A stretch of DNA of 64,000 nucleotides from Mycobacterium paraffinicum (GCF_001907675.1 NZ_MPNT01000010.1:62001-126000); one strand, 5' to 3'. Positions 17,146 through 26,203 are shown, counted from the stretch's first letter. A program made the numbers and translations. The notes: generated by a model not told the origin, from the sequence alone.

Positions 17146-17586
17146 ATGTTAGGTGTGCATCATTCGGCGATTTGCACCTCCGATGTCGAACGGTCACTTC
17201 GATTCTGGTGCGAAGGCCTGGGACTGAGCCAGTTGATGGATTACGACTTCGTCGGCGATTGGCCGGAACTGTTCGGGGCCGGGAGCGATCGGCTGCGATC
17301 GGTGTTCGTCGGCGATCCGCAGGCATCGGGCAGCGGGTTTGTCGAACTGGTGGAGGTGGCCGGTGCCCTTGAGGCACTGCCGGATTCGACCTCGTTACGG
17401 CACGGGTTCATGTTGCTGTCACTGCAGCGTGAAGTCGACGAAACGCTCGCCGCTTTGGCCGCATTGGGTTTCACCGACGGCGTGCGGCGCATCGACGTCG
17501 TGGCCCCGGACGGAAGGACCGTCGCGATGGCGGTGATCGAAGCGCCGGACGGGGTACTCGTTGAGCTGATCGGGCGCGCGAAATGA
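17146..17586 (+). CDS. VOC (glyoxalase/bleomycin-resistance fold) protein
   Basis: 146 residues from ATG 17146, preceded by GAGAGGA. The two beta-alpha-beta-beta-beta modules are recognisable: an N-terminal HHSAICTSDVERSLRFW start and a C-terminal PDGVLVELIG ending, with a His near residue 5 and a Glu near 140 in metal-ligand positions. VOC enzymes include isomerases, epimerases and dioxygenases. The stop overlaps the next SDR start (ATGA), so the two probably act on consecutive intermediates. Confidence 0.88.
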   Translation: MLGVHHSAICTSDVERSLRFWCEGLGLSQLMDYDFVGDWPELFGAGSDRLRSVFVGDPQASGSGFVELVEVAGALEALPDSTSLRHGFMLLSLQREVDETLAALAALGFTDGVRRIDVVAPDGRTVAMAVIEAPDGVLVELIGRAK

Positions 17587-18335
17587 GCACCGCGCTGGTC
17601 ACCGGTGGCGGATCCGGAATCGGGCGTGAAGTGGGCGGCCGGTTGCGTGCCGCGGGTCACGACGTCGTCGTGTGGGATCTCGCCGATGCGGACATCAGCT
17701 GCGACGTCAGCGATCCCGCCGCGGTGTCGGCCGCGATGGAACGAACGGTGCGCGAGCACGGTGCGCCCACCCGGATCGTCACCTGCGCCGGAGTCGGTGC
17801 CTCGGGCCTGCTGCTCGAACAGTCACCCGCGGAATGGAATCGGGTGTTGGGTGTCAATCTCACCGGCACCTGGCTGACGATCCGCGCGGGGGCGCGGGCC
17901 ATGGTCGACGCGGGGGTGGGCGGATCCATCGTCGCGGTGTCCAGCATCAGCGGCACGGTCGCCGACCGGGACATGGGCGCGTACTGCGTCTCGAAGGCGG
18001 GGGTGGACATGTTGGTGAAGGTCGCCGCCACCGAGTGGGGCGTGCACGGCATCAGGGTGAACGCCGTCGGGCCGGGCGTCACCCGCACACCCATGCTCGC
18101 CAAACCCGAACAACTGCCAGGCTGGGTGGACGCCCTGTCCGAACGCACGGCGCTCGGCCGGCTGGGAGAGGCCGACGACGTGGCCGGGGCGATCGTGGGC
18201 GTCCTCGAGTTGCCCTGGGTGACAGGCCAAGTCGTGCACGCCGACGGCGGCCTGGCGCTGCACAGCCCCATCGACGCCTACGGCCAACTGCAGCGGGTGC
18301 GCAGGCTTAGCCGGCTCGACCCAGCATCAGAGTGA
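17583..18335 (+). CDS. short-chain dehydrogenase/reductase (SDR)
   Basis: 250 residues, classical SDR. TGGGSGIG (residues 7-14) binds the dinucleotide; the CAG motif replaces NNAG; catalytic Ser lies in VSSISG and the YCVSKAG Tyr-Lys pair follows. The C-terminal HADGGL motif is standard. ATGA overlap with the VOC gene indicates coupling. The last 29 bp overlap tail-to-tail with the TetR gene on the other strand. Confidence 0.93.
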   Translation: MSTALVTGGGSGIGREVGGRLRAAGHDVVVWDLADADISCDVSDPAAVSAAMERTVREHGAPTRIVTCAGVGASGLLLEQSPAEWNRVLGVNLTGTWLTIRAGARAMVDAGVGGSIVAVSSISGTVADRDMGAYCVSKAGVDMLVKVAATEWGVHGIRVNAVGPGVTRTPMLAKPEQLPGWVDALSERTALGRLGEADDVAGAIVGVLELPWVTGQVVHADGGLALHSPIDAYGQLQRVRRLSRLDPASE

Positions 18336-18918
18336 CTTGGCGCAGCAGCGCGGTCCGAAATTTATCCGCCGTCGGGTTTCGAAAGTGCAAGGTCCGGGGA
18401 ACCATGGCGCCGGCAAGCCAGACCAGTAACAGGTCGACGACATCATCGGGGCTGGTGATGGGCGCGAAGGCCCCCGAGTCGCGACCCTCGGTCACCGCGT
18501 TCACGAACGGTGCGCGGTAGCGCGCCCAGCCCTCTTCGCTGTAGTCACGCAATTCCGCATCGCGCATGCTGGAACGCCAGACCTCAATTAACAATTGGTG
18601 ATTGCTCAGAGGAGTGTTGAGGTTTCGATCGATCATGGTAACCAGGCGATTCCACGGATCTCGCTCAGCCTCGGCGACGGCCTCGAGCGCGACCGCCTCG
18701 ACTTCGGTGGCGTGCCTGATGGCCTCGATAAGCATGTCCTCACGCGAGCCGAAGTAATTTTGCAGCGTGCTGATGGCCATACCGCTGGCCGCCGAGACAT
18801 CGGCGAAGCGGGTGTTCTCGTACCCACGTTCGGCCAAGACGGTTGCGACCGTCTCGGTCACCTCGACTCGACGCGCTCCGCCCGCCCTGCGAGTTCGCCG
18901 CTGCATAGTCATGGGCAT
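18307..18918 (-). CDS. TetR-family transcriptional regulator
   Basis: 203 residues from ATG 18918 (ATG 18912 and 18906 also possible). The DNA-binding region TRFADVSAASGMAISTLQNY lies at residues 36-55, followed by a helical effector domain. A GGTAC-N4-ATACC element sits 3 bp upstream of its start, and two overlapping copies lie at the divergent promoter 20368-20394. It probably represses itself and the flavoprotein/cupin pair. It lies downstream of the flavoprotein gene on the same strand. Confidence 0.9.
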   Translation of the reverse strand: MPMTMQRRTRRAGGARRVEVTETVATVLAERGYENTRFADVSAASGMAISTLQNYFGSREDMLIEAIRHATEVEAVALEAVAEAERDPWNRLVTMIDRNLNTPLSNHQLLIEVWRSSMRDAELRDYSEEGWARYRAPFVNAVTEGRDSGAFAPITSPDDVVDLLLVWLAGAMVPRTLHFRNPTADKFRTALLRQVTLMLGRAG

Positions 18919-18920
18919 AT

Positions 18921-18934
18921 GGTACGGCTATACC
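18921..18934. promoter_or_regulatory. GGTAC-N4-ATACC operator-like element
   Basis: A 14-nt inverted repeat with one mismatched pair directly upstream of the TetR start codon. The same geometry, GGTAT-CACC-ATACC, occurs at 20381-20394 in the promoter of the neighbouring flavoprotein, supporting binding by this TetR protein. Confidence 0.5.
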
Positions 18935-18952
18935 GACAGATTGCAATCGCAT

Positions 18953-20350
18953 TCACGCCGAGCCGTGGGGCGGGATGTTGTGGTTGAGGCGAAACCTGTT
19001 GTGCGGGTCGTAATTCGTCTTGACCACCCTGAGCCTGTCGTACACCTCGGGATCGTAGGCCTTCCGTGCGCGTTCCTCCGTCGCGTCGCTGGGGCCCTGA
19101 AAACTGGGGCTGGCCATCTCGTGCAGCCACGGCTTCAGCGCTGTGAGAAGCTCGGAACCGCAGTGCATGTGATGCACCGGTTTGTGCCCGGGTGGCACGA
19201 TGGTCAGACCGAAGAAGGCAAAGGCGGCGTGCCGCGCACCAACGGCGTTGGGGAACGGCGCCGGCCTGCCGAACGCGCCTTGCAGGTGTCGGATGTCAAC
19301 GATGTTGATGGGGCTGCCGGAGTCTGGCCCGACGACATCGACGATCGCGGCGACGGTGTCTTGGGTCAGCTCCCGGAGGAGGCCGAAGTGTTCGACCGCC
19401 GCCGCCGGGTCCGTTGGATCGTTGCTGATCGACGCGAATTCGGTGTAGGGAATGCTTCGTACCGTGTCCGCCAGCGCGGGCGCGACCTGGCGCATCGAAT
19501 CGATCAGCCGGGCGCCCACGGCACCATCTCCGGCGAAGGAGACGCGCAGTGAGATGGTCAACTGGCCCTGCATGAAGGACGGAAGGCCGGGCAGTGGAGG
19601 CAGGTTCAGCAGAGCCAGGCTCGTCGACAGCTCGTCGGGCGCTGTGGCCGTGAGCTCCCGGTAGGCGTCCAGTACCTGGCGGGCGTGCCGGCCCGAGTAG
19701 AAGATGGATCCCGCGTAGAGCGTCGTCACGGGAAAGAGGGAGAACTCCATCGCCGTCACGACCCCGAAGTTGCCCTTGCCGCCCAGCAATGCGCCGAATA
19801 GGTCGGCTTCGGAGTGCGGGGACACCCGGCGCAGCTGGCCGTCGCCGGTCACCACGTCGATGCGGGTGACATGGTCGGCGGCCCAACCGTATTTGCGTCC
19901 CATCGTCAGACTGGCGCCGCCACTGAGGGTGTAGCCGACGACGCCGACGCCGGACGACGATCCGGGTAGCGGTGCCAGTCCGTACTCGGCGGCGGCTTCC
20001 ACCAGCGCCCCGAACCGCACGCCGGCGTCGACTCGCGCCAAGCGAGTCTCGGCGTTGATCGCGATGCCGGACATCCTCTTCGTGGTGATCATCAGCGTGT
20101 CGCCGTCGGAGGCGAGCGATGGTCCGTGCCCGGTATTGAGGACGGCGATCTTGAGGCCATGGCGCGCCGCAAACTTCACCGCCGTCGACACGTCGCCGGC
20201 ACTGGCCGCACCCACCACGACGGCGGGCCGATGCTGCACCGCCGTATTGAAGACCGCCACTTCCTGCGTGTAGCCCAAGGTCCTCTCCGTCTCGACCGGA
20301 CCCTGTACGGCCGCTTGCAGTTCAGAAAGTTTGTCGCCCCATGCTGCCAT
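18953..20350 (-). CDS. FAD-linked oxidase (PCMH/BBE family)
   Basis: 465 residues from ATG 20350. The N-terminal PCMH FAD domain carries LNTGHGP, whose His75 is the expected 8-alpha-histidyl FAD attachment. The second covalent site (Cys in bicovalent members) reads Ser in PGSSSGVGVVGY, so attachment is probably single. The C-terminal BBE motif YDPHNRFRLNHNIPP completes the fold. Family members oxidise alcohols, sugars or alkaloid-like substrates with O2. There is no Sec or Tat signal, so it is cytoplasmic. It is divergent from the cupin gene and has a palindromic operator upstream. Confidence 0.92.
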   Translation of the reverse strand: MAAWGDKLSELQAAVQGPVETERTLGYTQEVAVFNTAVQHRPAVVVGAASAGDVSTAVKFAARHGLKIAVLNTGHGPSLASDGDTLMITTKRMSGIAINAETRLARVDAGVRFGALVEAAAEYGLAPLPGSSSGVGVVGYTLSGGASLTMGRKYGWAADHVTRIDVVTGDGQLRRVSPHSEADLFGALLGGKGNFGVVTAMEFSLFPVTTLYAGSIFYSGRHARQVLDAYRELTATAPDELSTSLALLNLPPLPGLPSFMQGQLTISLRVSFAGDGAVGARLIDSMRQVAPALADTVRSIPYTEFASISNDPTDPAAAVEHFGLLRELTQDTVAAIVDVVGPDSGSPINIVDIRHLQGAFGRPAPFPNAVGARHAAFAFFGLTIVPPGHKPVHHMHCGSELLTALKPWLHEMASPSFQGPSDATEERARKAYDPEVYDRLRVVKTNYDPHNRFRLNHNIPPHGSA

Positions 20351-20367
20351 GGCAGATCCTCTCGACA

Positions 20368-20394
20368 GGTACCGTGATACGGTATCACCATACC
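20368..20394. promoter_or_regulatory. 27-bp palindrome, double TetR-type operator
   Basis: Centred on 20381, the site has a perfect GTGATAC-G-GTATCAC core and GGTA/TACC outer arms, with only two mismatched pairs. It can be read as two overlapping GGTA-type 14-mers like the element at 18921. It lies 18 bp upstream of the flavoprotein start and 50 bp upstream of the cupin start, so it can control both. Confidence 0.65.
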
Positions 20395-20444
20395 GATCTT
20401 TCGGCTAGGCGATTATGGACCCGGTCACAAGAAAGGAGGCTGGG

Positions 20445-20942
20445 ATGTATCGCGGAATGCGACGCGTGTGGCACAGACTAAATCGGCATGAGAACGAATT
20501 TGCCGGAGCGATAGTCCGGAATCTCATCTCCTCGGCGGCGCTGCTTGCCGTCGCGGCGTGGCTCGCCTACGCGCTGATCGGATCGGGTGCAAACTCACCT
20601 GCCGGCGTGGACTACGAAGTGGTAGCGCAAACTTCAGGCGAGGGAAGAACATTCGTCGTTCGCGATACCACGATCGCCCCCGGTGGTGCCATAGGTTGGC
20701 ACTGGCATCGGGGCACCGTGCTCGCGGTGGTGAAGCAAGGAACCTTGTACCACTATGGCAACGACTGCACCGTCGACGGCATCTACCGGCCGGGCGACTC
20801 GTTTATTGAGCTCAGTGGTCCGACCCATGTGCACGATGGCCGCAATCACGGAACGACCCCGGTAGTGCTCGAGTTGCTGTTGATCGATCCGGTGGGCACG
20901 TCACCTGCGGAGGCGACTGACCCACCGCGGGCCTGCAGATGA
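20445..20942 (+). CDS. membrane-anchored cupin-domain protein
   Basis: 165 residues from ATG 20445, with AGGAGG 5 nt upstream; an in-frame ATG at 20415 lacks a ribosome site. A single hydrophobic segment at about residues 21-46 would anchor the protein with the C-terminal cupin outside or in the periplasm. Cupin motif 1 is GWHWHRGTVLAVV and motif 2 is PTHVHDGRNHG, giving possible metal-binding histidines. Function unknown; divergent from the FAD oxidase and presumably co-regulated. Confidence 0.82.
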   Translation: MYRGMRRVWHRLNRHENEFAGAIVRNLISSAALLAVAAWLAYALIGSGANSPAGVDYEVVAQTSGEGRTFVVRDTTIAPGGAIGWHWHRGTVLAVVKQGTLYHYGNDCTVDGIYRPGDSFIELSGPTHVHDGRNHGTTPVVLELLLIDPVGTSPAEATDPPRACR

Positions 20943-20959
20943 TCTCGACCGGCGGTGAT

Positions 20960-22117
20960 TCACTCGATCCCGAAATCGATGATGCCCCTAATGATTCTGC
21001 CGTTGCGCAGGTCCTCGTAGGCGTCGTTGACCTCGTCGAGGTGATAGCGCTTGGTGATCATCTCGTCGAGCTGAAGTTGCCCCGTTTGATAAAGCCGGGC
21101 CAGCCGGGAGATGTCCGCCCTCGGATTGCACGAGCCGAATATCGTTCCGGCCAGCGTCTTGTTCATCAGGATGAAGTCCTGCAGGTCGATCTTCACCGAC
21201 CGCGTGAGCTGCGACGTCATTCCGGTGAGCACACACGTCCCGCCCTTGCGGGTGAGCTGCAGCGCGTCGCGGACGTCGGCGGCGGTGATCAACGAAGGCG
21301 AGACCACCACCGCGTCGGCCATCACGCCGTACGTCAGCCCGCGCACCAGGTCCTGCGCTTCGGCGATCGTGGCGACGCTGTGGGTCGCCCCGAACTGCAG
21401 CGCCGATTTCTGTTTGAAGTCCACCGGGTCCACGGCGACGATCTGTGCGGCGCCGCTGATCCGCGCGCCCTGGATCGCGCCCGTACCTATTCCGCCGGCG
21501 CCGATGACGACGACGGTGTCACCGCCGCGCACGCCGGCACGATTGGCGGCCGAACCATAGCCGGTCGGAATGGCGCATGACAGCAACGCGCTCGGAGCCA
21601 GCGGCAGATCCGGCTCGATCTTCACCAGCGAATTCGTCGACACCACAGTGTGTTCGGCGAACGCCCCGATCTTGGACAAATGCCCCAGCGGCCGACCGTC
21701 AGCGGTGTGATGACGAAAGGTGCCGTCGGTCGGCATCCCCGGGGTCAGGGTGAAAGCCCCGACGTCGCAGATGTACTCCATGCCCGTCGCGCACCAGCGG
21801 CACTGCCCGCACACCGCCACGAACGACATCACCACGTGGTCTCCCGGCGCGAAATCCGTTACCCCCTCGCCTACTTGCCGCACGATGCCGGAGCCCTCGT
21901 GGCCGCCGATCGTGGGAAACATCGTCGGCAGGCCAAGCGAACGCATCACGTCGTTGGGTGCCGACATGTCGCCGTTGAGGATGTGGTCGTCGGAGTGGCA
22001 CAGCCCGGCGGCCGCCATCTCGACCAGCACTTCGCCGGCCCGGGGTGGGTCGAGCTCGAACTCCTCGACCGACCACGGCCCGCCGACGTCGTGCAGGAGC
22101 GCTCCTCTAGTTTTCAA
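20960..22117 (-). CDS. zinc-dependent alcohol dehydrogenase (NDMA-type)
   Basis: 385 residues from TTG 22117, 9 bp after the P450 stop. Catalytic zinc ligands are C40 (GLCHSD) and H72-E73 (GGHEGSG); the structural zinc cysteines are C102, C105, C108 and C116. The Rossmann motif is GAGGIGTGAIQ. The family includes the mycobacterial NDMA-dependent alcohol dehydrogenases with tightly bound NAD. Being co-transcribed with a P450, it most likely oxidises the hydroxylated product to an aldehyde or ketone. Confidence 0.93.
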   Translation of the reverse strand: MKTRGALLHDVGGPWSVEEFELDPPRAGEVLVEMAAAGLCHSDDHILNGDMSAPNDVMRSLGLPTMFPTIGGHEGSGIVRQVGEGVTDFAPGDHVVMSFVAVCGQCRWCATGMEYICDVGAFTLTPGMPTDGTFRHHTADGRPLGHLSKIGAFAEHTVVSTNSLVKIEPDLPLAPSALLSCAIPTGYGSAANRAGVRGGDTVVVIGAGGIGTGAIQGARISGAAQIVAVDPVDFKQKSALQFGATHSVATIAEAQDLVRGLTYGVMADAVVVSPSLITAADVRDALQLTRKGGTCVLTGMTSQLTRSVKIDLQDFILMNKTLAGTIFGSCNPRADISRLARLYQTGQLQLDEMITKRYHLDEVNDAYEDLRNGRIIRGIIDFGIE

Positions 22118-22126
22118 GCGGCTTCC

Positions 22127-23353
22127 CTATGCGACCGGGGAGAAGGTGACTGGAAGCTTGTTGGGGGAGCGGAAGGTAAGCCCGACGATCTTGGACTCCT
22201 GGCCGGTCCCGTCGTCGGCCACGAAGGCCAGATCCTTAACGCGATTGAACAGGCTGTTGAGCATCACCTGCGTCTCAAGGCGGGCCAGATGCATGCCGAG
22301 GCACATGTGGATGCCGCCGGCGAATGCGATGTGCGCCTGGCGCGGCCGGCGGATGTCGAAGGTATTCGGATCGCTCCAGCGACTCTCGTCGCGATTGGCC
22401 GAGCCCATGCACATGTCGATCTGCGCGTCGGCTGGGATTGTCTTGCCGCCGATTTCGACCTCTTCGGTCGTGGTCCGCATGACCATGGTCAGCGGGGTTT
22501 CATAGCGCAGGCCCTCTTCGATGGCCATCGGGATCAACGACCGGTCCTGGTAGACGAGCGCCAGCTGCTCGGGGTGGGTCAGCAGCAGGTACAGCAGGTT
22601 GCCCGACGAACGGTAAGTGGTCTCCAGCCCGGCGGGCAGCAGCAGGCGCAGGAACGCGATGATGGCCTCGTCGCTTAGCTTCTCGCCGTCGATCTCGGCG
22701 GCCACCAGATCCCCGATGATGTCGTCGGTGCGTTTGCGCCGCCGTTGCTCGACCTGATCGAGGAAGTAGCCGTGCAACTCCGCGGCGGCGTCGAGCCCGG
22801 CGACGATGTCGGTGGGGATGGAGATGAGGTCGAGGGACAACCGTCGGAAGAGGTCGAGATCCTCGGGGGGCAGGCCGAGCAGCGTGGAGATGATCCGGGT
22901 CGGGAACTCGAACGTCACCGCTTTGACGAGGTCCGCCTGCCCGTCGTTCTTGATTTCGTCAACCAGTTGATCGCAGACCGGTCCGATGACCGACGGCTCC
23001 CAGCGTTCCAGCGCGGTGGCGCGGAACGCCTTGGCCACCAGGTTGCGGTGATCGTGGTGTTCCTTGCCGCCCATCGCCAGGATGGTGTGGCCCATCACCA
23101 AGCCGATCGTCTCGTCGTACTTGTGGGAGCTGAAAATCCGGTCGTCGCGGAACGCCTGGAACAGCGGGTCATAACCGAACAGCACCCACTCGTCCTTCGG
23201 TCGCAGCTCTTCCGGCATCTGCGAGTGGTCCGCCAGGGCGCCGTGCCAGACCGGGTCCGTACGCCTCATGTACTCGAAGAACGGGTAGGGGCTGGTTTCG
23301 CCGGTGAAATCGAGGGTGACGGGCTGGTTGGCGGGGTCGGTGCTGAGCGTCAT
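22127..23353 (-). CDS. cytochrome P450
   Basis: 408 residues from ATG 23353 with a strong AGGAGGA site. Motifs: AGLETT in the I-helix, EEGLRYE in the K-helix, haem loop FAGGIHMCLG. Very similar throughout to the P450 at 1002-2204, so the pair arose by duplication or parallel recruitment and may act on related substrates. It forms a bicistronic unit with the alcohol dehydrogenase and is divergent from a Rieske ferredoxin gene; the divergent promoter contains a GCTAT-N10-ATAGC element. Confidence 0.95.
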   Translation of the reverse strand: MTLSTDPANQPVTLDFTGETSPYPFFEYMRRTDPVWHGALADHSQMPEELRPKDEWVLFGYDPLFQAFRDDRIFSSHKYDETIGLVMGHTILAMGGKEHHDHRNLVAKAFRATALERWEPSVIGPVCDQLVDEIKNDGQADLVKAVTFEFPTRIISTLLGLPPEDLDLFRRLSLDLISIPTDIVAGLDAAAELHGYFLDQVEQRRRKRTDDIIGDLVAAEIDGEKLSDEAIIAFLRLLLPAGLETTYRSSGNLLYLLLTHPEQLALVYQDRSLIPMAIEEGLRYETPLTMVMRTTTEEVEIGGKTIPADAQIDMCMGSANRDESRWSDPNTFDIRRPRQAHIAFAGGIHMCLGMHLARLETQVMLNSLFNRVKDLAFVADDGTGQESKIVGLTFRSPNKLPVTFSPVA

Positions 23354-23403
23354 CAGCGCTCCTCCTGGGCAGCCGGTAAGCGGGTTGGTACGCTGGGAAT
23401 ATC

Positions 23404-23423
23404 GCTATCATAGTATAAATAGC
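23404..23423. promoter_or_regulatory. GCTAT-N10-ATAGC operator-like motif
   Basis: A 20-nt A/T-rich element, GCTATCATAGTATAAATAGC, in the 150-bp divergent promoter between P450/ADH and the Rieske ferredoxin/amidohydrolases. Related sites occur at 45504, 47999, 52426 and 58806, each also in a divergent intergenic region. It is the best match to the shared pattern, and its A/T content stands out against the high-GC background. Confidence 0.6.
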
Positions 23424-23503
23424 AAGTAAGCCCAACGGGGCTTGTCGTGGTTACCGTAACGGGCACAGTATTGATGCTGCGTGGCGTCGAAGGCGGTGAG
23501 GCA

Positions 23504-23863
23504 ATGCCTGAGCGGCGATTCGTATGCGCGCTGGACGATCTGCCGCCCGGCCAGATGAAGCTGGTCGACGTCGGCAAATTCGGCGTCGGCGTGTACAACG
23601 TGCGCGGCGAGCTTTACGCGATCGTCAACTACTGCTCCCATGAGGGCGCCCCGCTGTGCCTGGGTTTGATCGGTGGCACCAACGAGTACGCCCCGAATGA
23701 ACCCGGTGGGCTGCGCCGCGTCCGCGACGGTCAAATCGTCCGATGCCCTTGGCACAACTGGGAATTCGACATCACCACCGGGCAAAACCTCGCCGACCCC
23801 AAGCGCCGCGTCCGCACCTACCCGGTCGACGTCACCGACGGGGAGGTGTACCTGACCGCATGA
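23504..23863 (+). CDS. Rieske [2Fe-2S] ferredoxin-like protein
   Basis: 119 residues from ATG 23504, preceded by GGTGAGG; a GTG at 23447 would add 19 residues but lacks a ribosome site. The cluster ligands are C-x-H in NYCSHEG and C-x2-H in CPWHNWEFD, with an insertion between them rich in Pro/Asn. As a single-domain Rieske protein it is an electron carrier, not an oxygenase. Its stop overlaps the ATG of the amidohydrolase, so it may serve an oxygenase encoded nearby or elsewhere. Confidence 0.88.
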   Translation: MPERRFVCALDDLPPGQMKLVDVGKFGVGVYNVRGELYAIVNYCSHEGAPLCLGLIGGTNEYAPNEPGGLRRVRDGQIVRCPWHNWEFDITTGQNLADPKRRVRTYPVDVTDGEVYLTA

Positions 23864-24906
23864 CCCGCACGATCATTGACGCCAACGTGCAACCGCATTT
23901 CCGCTACAACGCGGAGATACGGCGCTATCTACCCCCCGCCCACCGGTTGCGGTCGATTCCCGACGTCGAACAGCAGTGGTACCAGGCGCCCGGCGGGGAC
24001 TACCGGCAAGACCTTTATGGGGAGCACTACCCGGGATCGGATCCGGAGACGGTCAGCCGGCACCTGTTCGCAAACGGTGTCGAGTACGCCATCCTCAACC
24101 CGCTGACCCGCGGCAACATCGCCGACTACCTGCTCAACAGCCGCATCTGCGCGGCGGTCAACGATTGGCTGCTCGACCGCTGGCTCGAACCCGACTCCGC
24201 GGATCGGTTCCGGGGCACCATCCGCGTCAACCCGGAAGACCCCAAGGGCGCCGTCGCCGAGATCGAGCGGCTGGCCGACCACCCCAAACTGGTGCAGGTC
24301 GGCGTCCCGATGCAGTCGCGCGAGCCGTACGGCAAGCCGATGTTCGAGCCGATCTGGGAGGCCGCGGCCGCCCATGGGCTGCCGGTGGCGGTGCACATCA
24401 ACGGCGGCAACGGCGTCGACTACCCGCCCACCTTCGCCGGGCACGCCCACACCTATCCGGGATATGCGGCATTCATGCCGCTGAACTACTTCGTGCACCT
24501 GGCCACCCTCATCGTCGAGGGTGTGTTCGGCAGGCATCCCGGCCTCAAGTTCGTTTTCGCCGACGGTGGCTACGACATCCTGACCCCGTTGATCTGGCGC
24601 CTCGATACCTTCTGGGTTTCGATGCGGGACCAGACCCCGTGGGTGGACCGCTATCCGAGTGAATACCTGCCCGGCCACGTGCGGTTCTGCTCTTCGGCGT
24701 TCGACGGGCCGACCGACGCCGCCGACGCGCAGCGCTGGATGGAGTTCACCGACAAGTCCGACCTGGTGATGTACGGGTCGGCGTATCCACACTGGTCCAC
24801 GTCGCCACCCGAGAGCGTTGCCGAGGGCCTCGAGGCCGCGCAACGCGAGAAGGTGCTGTGGCGAAATGCCAGCGAGCTTTACGGATTGAAGGAGCGTGTC
24901 CGATGA
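23860..24906 (+). CDS. amidohydrolase-2-family protein with altered metal motif
   Basis: 348 residues. TIM-barrel amidohydrolase of the ACMSD/gamma-resorcylate decarboxylase type: PVAVHINGGNG (barrel His), GLKFVFADGG and the C-terminal MYGSAYPHWSTS strand. At the N-terminus the usual metal-binding D-x-[HD]-x-H reads D7-A-N9-V-Q11, so two expected ligands are Asn and Gln. The gene overlaps both neighbours by ATGA and is followed by a second amidohydrolase with a normal motif; the two may form a heteromer or act in sequence. Confidence 0.87.
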   Translation: MTRTIIDANVQPHFRYNAEIRRYLPPAHRLRSIPDVEQQWYQAPGGDYRQDLYGEHYPGSDPETVSRHLFANGVEYAILNPLTRGNIADYLLNSRICAAVNDWLLDRWLEPDSADRFRGTIRVNPEDPKGAVAEIERLADHPKLVQVGVPMQSREPYGKPMFEPIWEAAAAHGLPVAVHINGGNGVDYPPTFAGHAHTYPGYAAFMPLNYFVHLATLIVEGVFGRHPGLKFVFADGGYDILTPLIWRLDTFWVSMRDQTPWVDRYPSEYLPGHVRFCSSAFDGPTDAADAQRWMEFTDKSDLVMYGSAYPHWSTSPPESVAEGLEAAQREKVLWRNASELYGLKERVR

Positions 24907-26060
24907 CGACGATCGAGCGGGTCGACCCTGCTGACTCGTTTAGGGGCCAAGAGGACGAAATAGCGGTCACCATCGTCGACACCGACGTGCACCCGCTGCC
25001 GGTCTCGACCGAGGTGCTCAAGTCCTACGCGGCGCCCGAATGGGTGGACAAGATCTGGCCGACCGGCAACGCGGTCGCCCCGGTGCCGCATTTCTACGAC
25101 ACACCCGACTCGTACAAGACGATGTCGCTGCGGCTGGACGCCGCCCCGCCCAACGGTGGGGTCGCGGGCAGCGACCCGGAATTCGCCGCCAAGCAGTTGC
25201 TGCTCGATGCCGGCGTCAGCATCGCGACGTTGGAGCCGATGTGCGACGCCCAGCTGCCGCAAGCCGAACACGCTCTCAAATCCGCTTACAACGACTGGCT
25301 CGCCGACGTCTGGCTCGACAAGAACAACCGACACGGCCGGTGGCGCGGATCGATCAGCGTCAGCGCGCAGACGCCCGAGCACGCGGCGCGCGAGGTCGAA
25401 CGCTGGGCGGGACATCCCTACATGGCCCAAGTGCTGATGACGCCCCAGACGCGCGGAATTCCCTTTGGCAACCCACATTTCGATCCGCTCTACGAGGCCG
25501 CGGCCCGCAACGGATTCCCGGTGGCCACGCACCTGATGGGACAGACGCCCTTCGAGCTCATCCCGCTGTATCCGGTTGGCAATCCGGCACATTGGCATGA
25601 CTTCTTCGCCTCCTGGCCACTGCTCTACGTCTCGCACCTGATGAGTTTGGTGTTCGACGGCGCGTTCGACCGCCACCCCGACCTGCGGGTGGTGTTCGTC
25701 GAAGGCGGCTTCACCTGGGCCATGCCGGTCATGTCGCGGATGGATCGCATCTGGGAGGCCCGCCGCGGCGACCTGCCGCACGTGCGCCGCCGCCCGTCGG
25801 ACTATGTGCGCGAACATGTTCGGTTCACCACCCAGCCGCTGGAAGACATCGACACCGTGCAGTTCCGGGAGTACCTGGAGATGATGAACCTGGGTGACAA
25901 CCTGATGTTCTCGACGGACTACCCGCACTGGAGCTACGACGCGCCGTCCTACGCGATCAACCGGTTCCCGGCCGACCAGCGCGAACGGATCATGCGCGGC
26001 AACGCGACCGCTCTGTATGGGCTACCGGCGACGGTCAAGGCGCTCCCCGGGGAACGCTGA
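24903..26060 (+). CDS. amidohydrolase-2-family protein (ACMSD-like hydrolase/decarboxylase)
   Basis: 385 residues from ATG 24903. The N-terminal VDTDVHPLP provides the D-x-H metal site; PVATHLMGQTPFE and LRVVFVEGGF are barrel strands, and MFSTDYPHWSYD contains the C-terminal Asp. Members are metal-dependent decarboxylases or hydrolases. It is translationally coupled to the preceding amidohydrolase, with which it shares the fold but limited sequence similarity. Third gene of the unit Rieske ferredoxin, amidohydrolase, amidohydrolase. Confidence 0.9.
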   Translation: MTTIERVDPADSFRGQEDEIAVTIVDTDVHPLPVSTEVLKSYAAPEWVDKIWPTGNAVAPVPHFYDTPDSYKTMSLRLDAAPPNGGVAGSDPEFAAKQLLLDAGVSIATLEPMCDAQLPQAEHALKSAYNDWLADVWLDKNNRHGRWRGSISVSAQTPEHAAREVERWAGHPYMAQVLMTPQTRGIPFGNPHFDPLYEAAARNGFPVATHLMGQTPFELIPLYPVGNPAHWHDFFASWPLLYVSHLMSLVFDGAFDRHPDLRVVFVEGGFTWAMPVMSRMDRIWEARRGDLPHVRRRPSDYVREHVRFTTQPLEDIDTVQFREYLEMMNLGDNLMFSTDYPHWSYDAPSYAINRFPADQRERIMRGNATALYGLPATVKALPGER

Positions 26061-26203
26061 GTCGGGGCCGGTGGCCCAAGCTCGGTCGGCAAGCACCTCG
26101 TCTTTCACCACACGGAATCACAGGTCTACCTTGAAGAGGGTTTCCGGCACGTCCCGCGCCGGGACAGGACGAGCCCGCCTGACGAGCCCGGAAGCTGAGA
26201 GGT

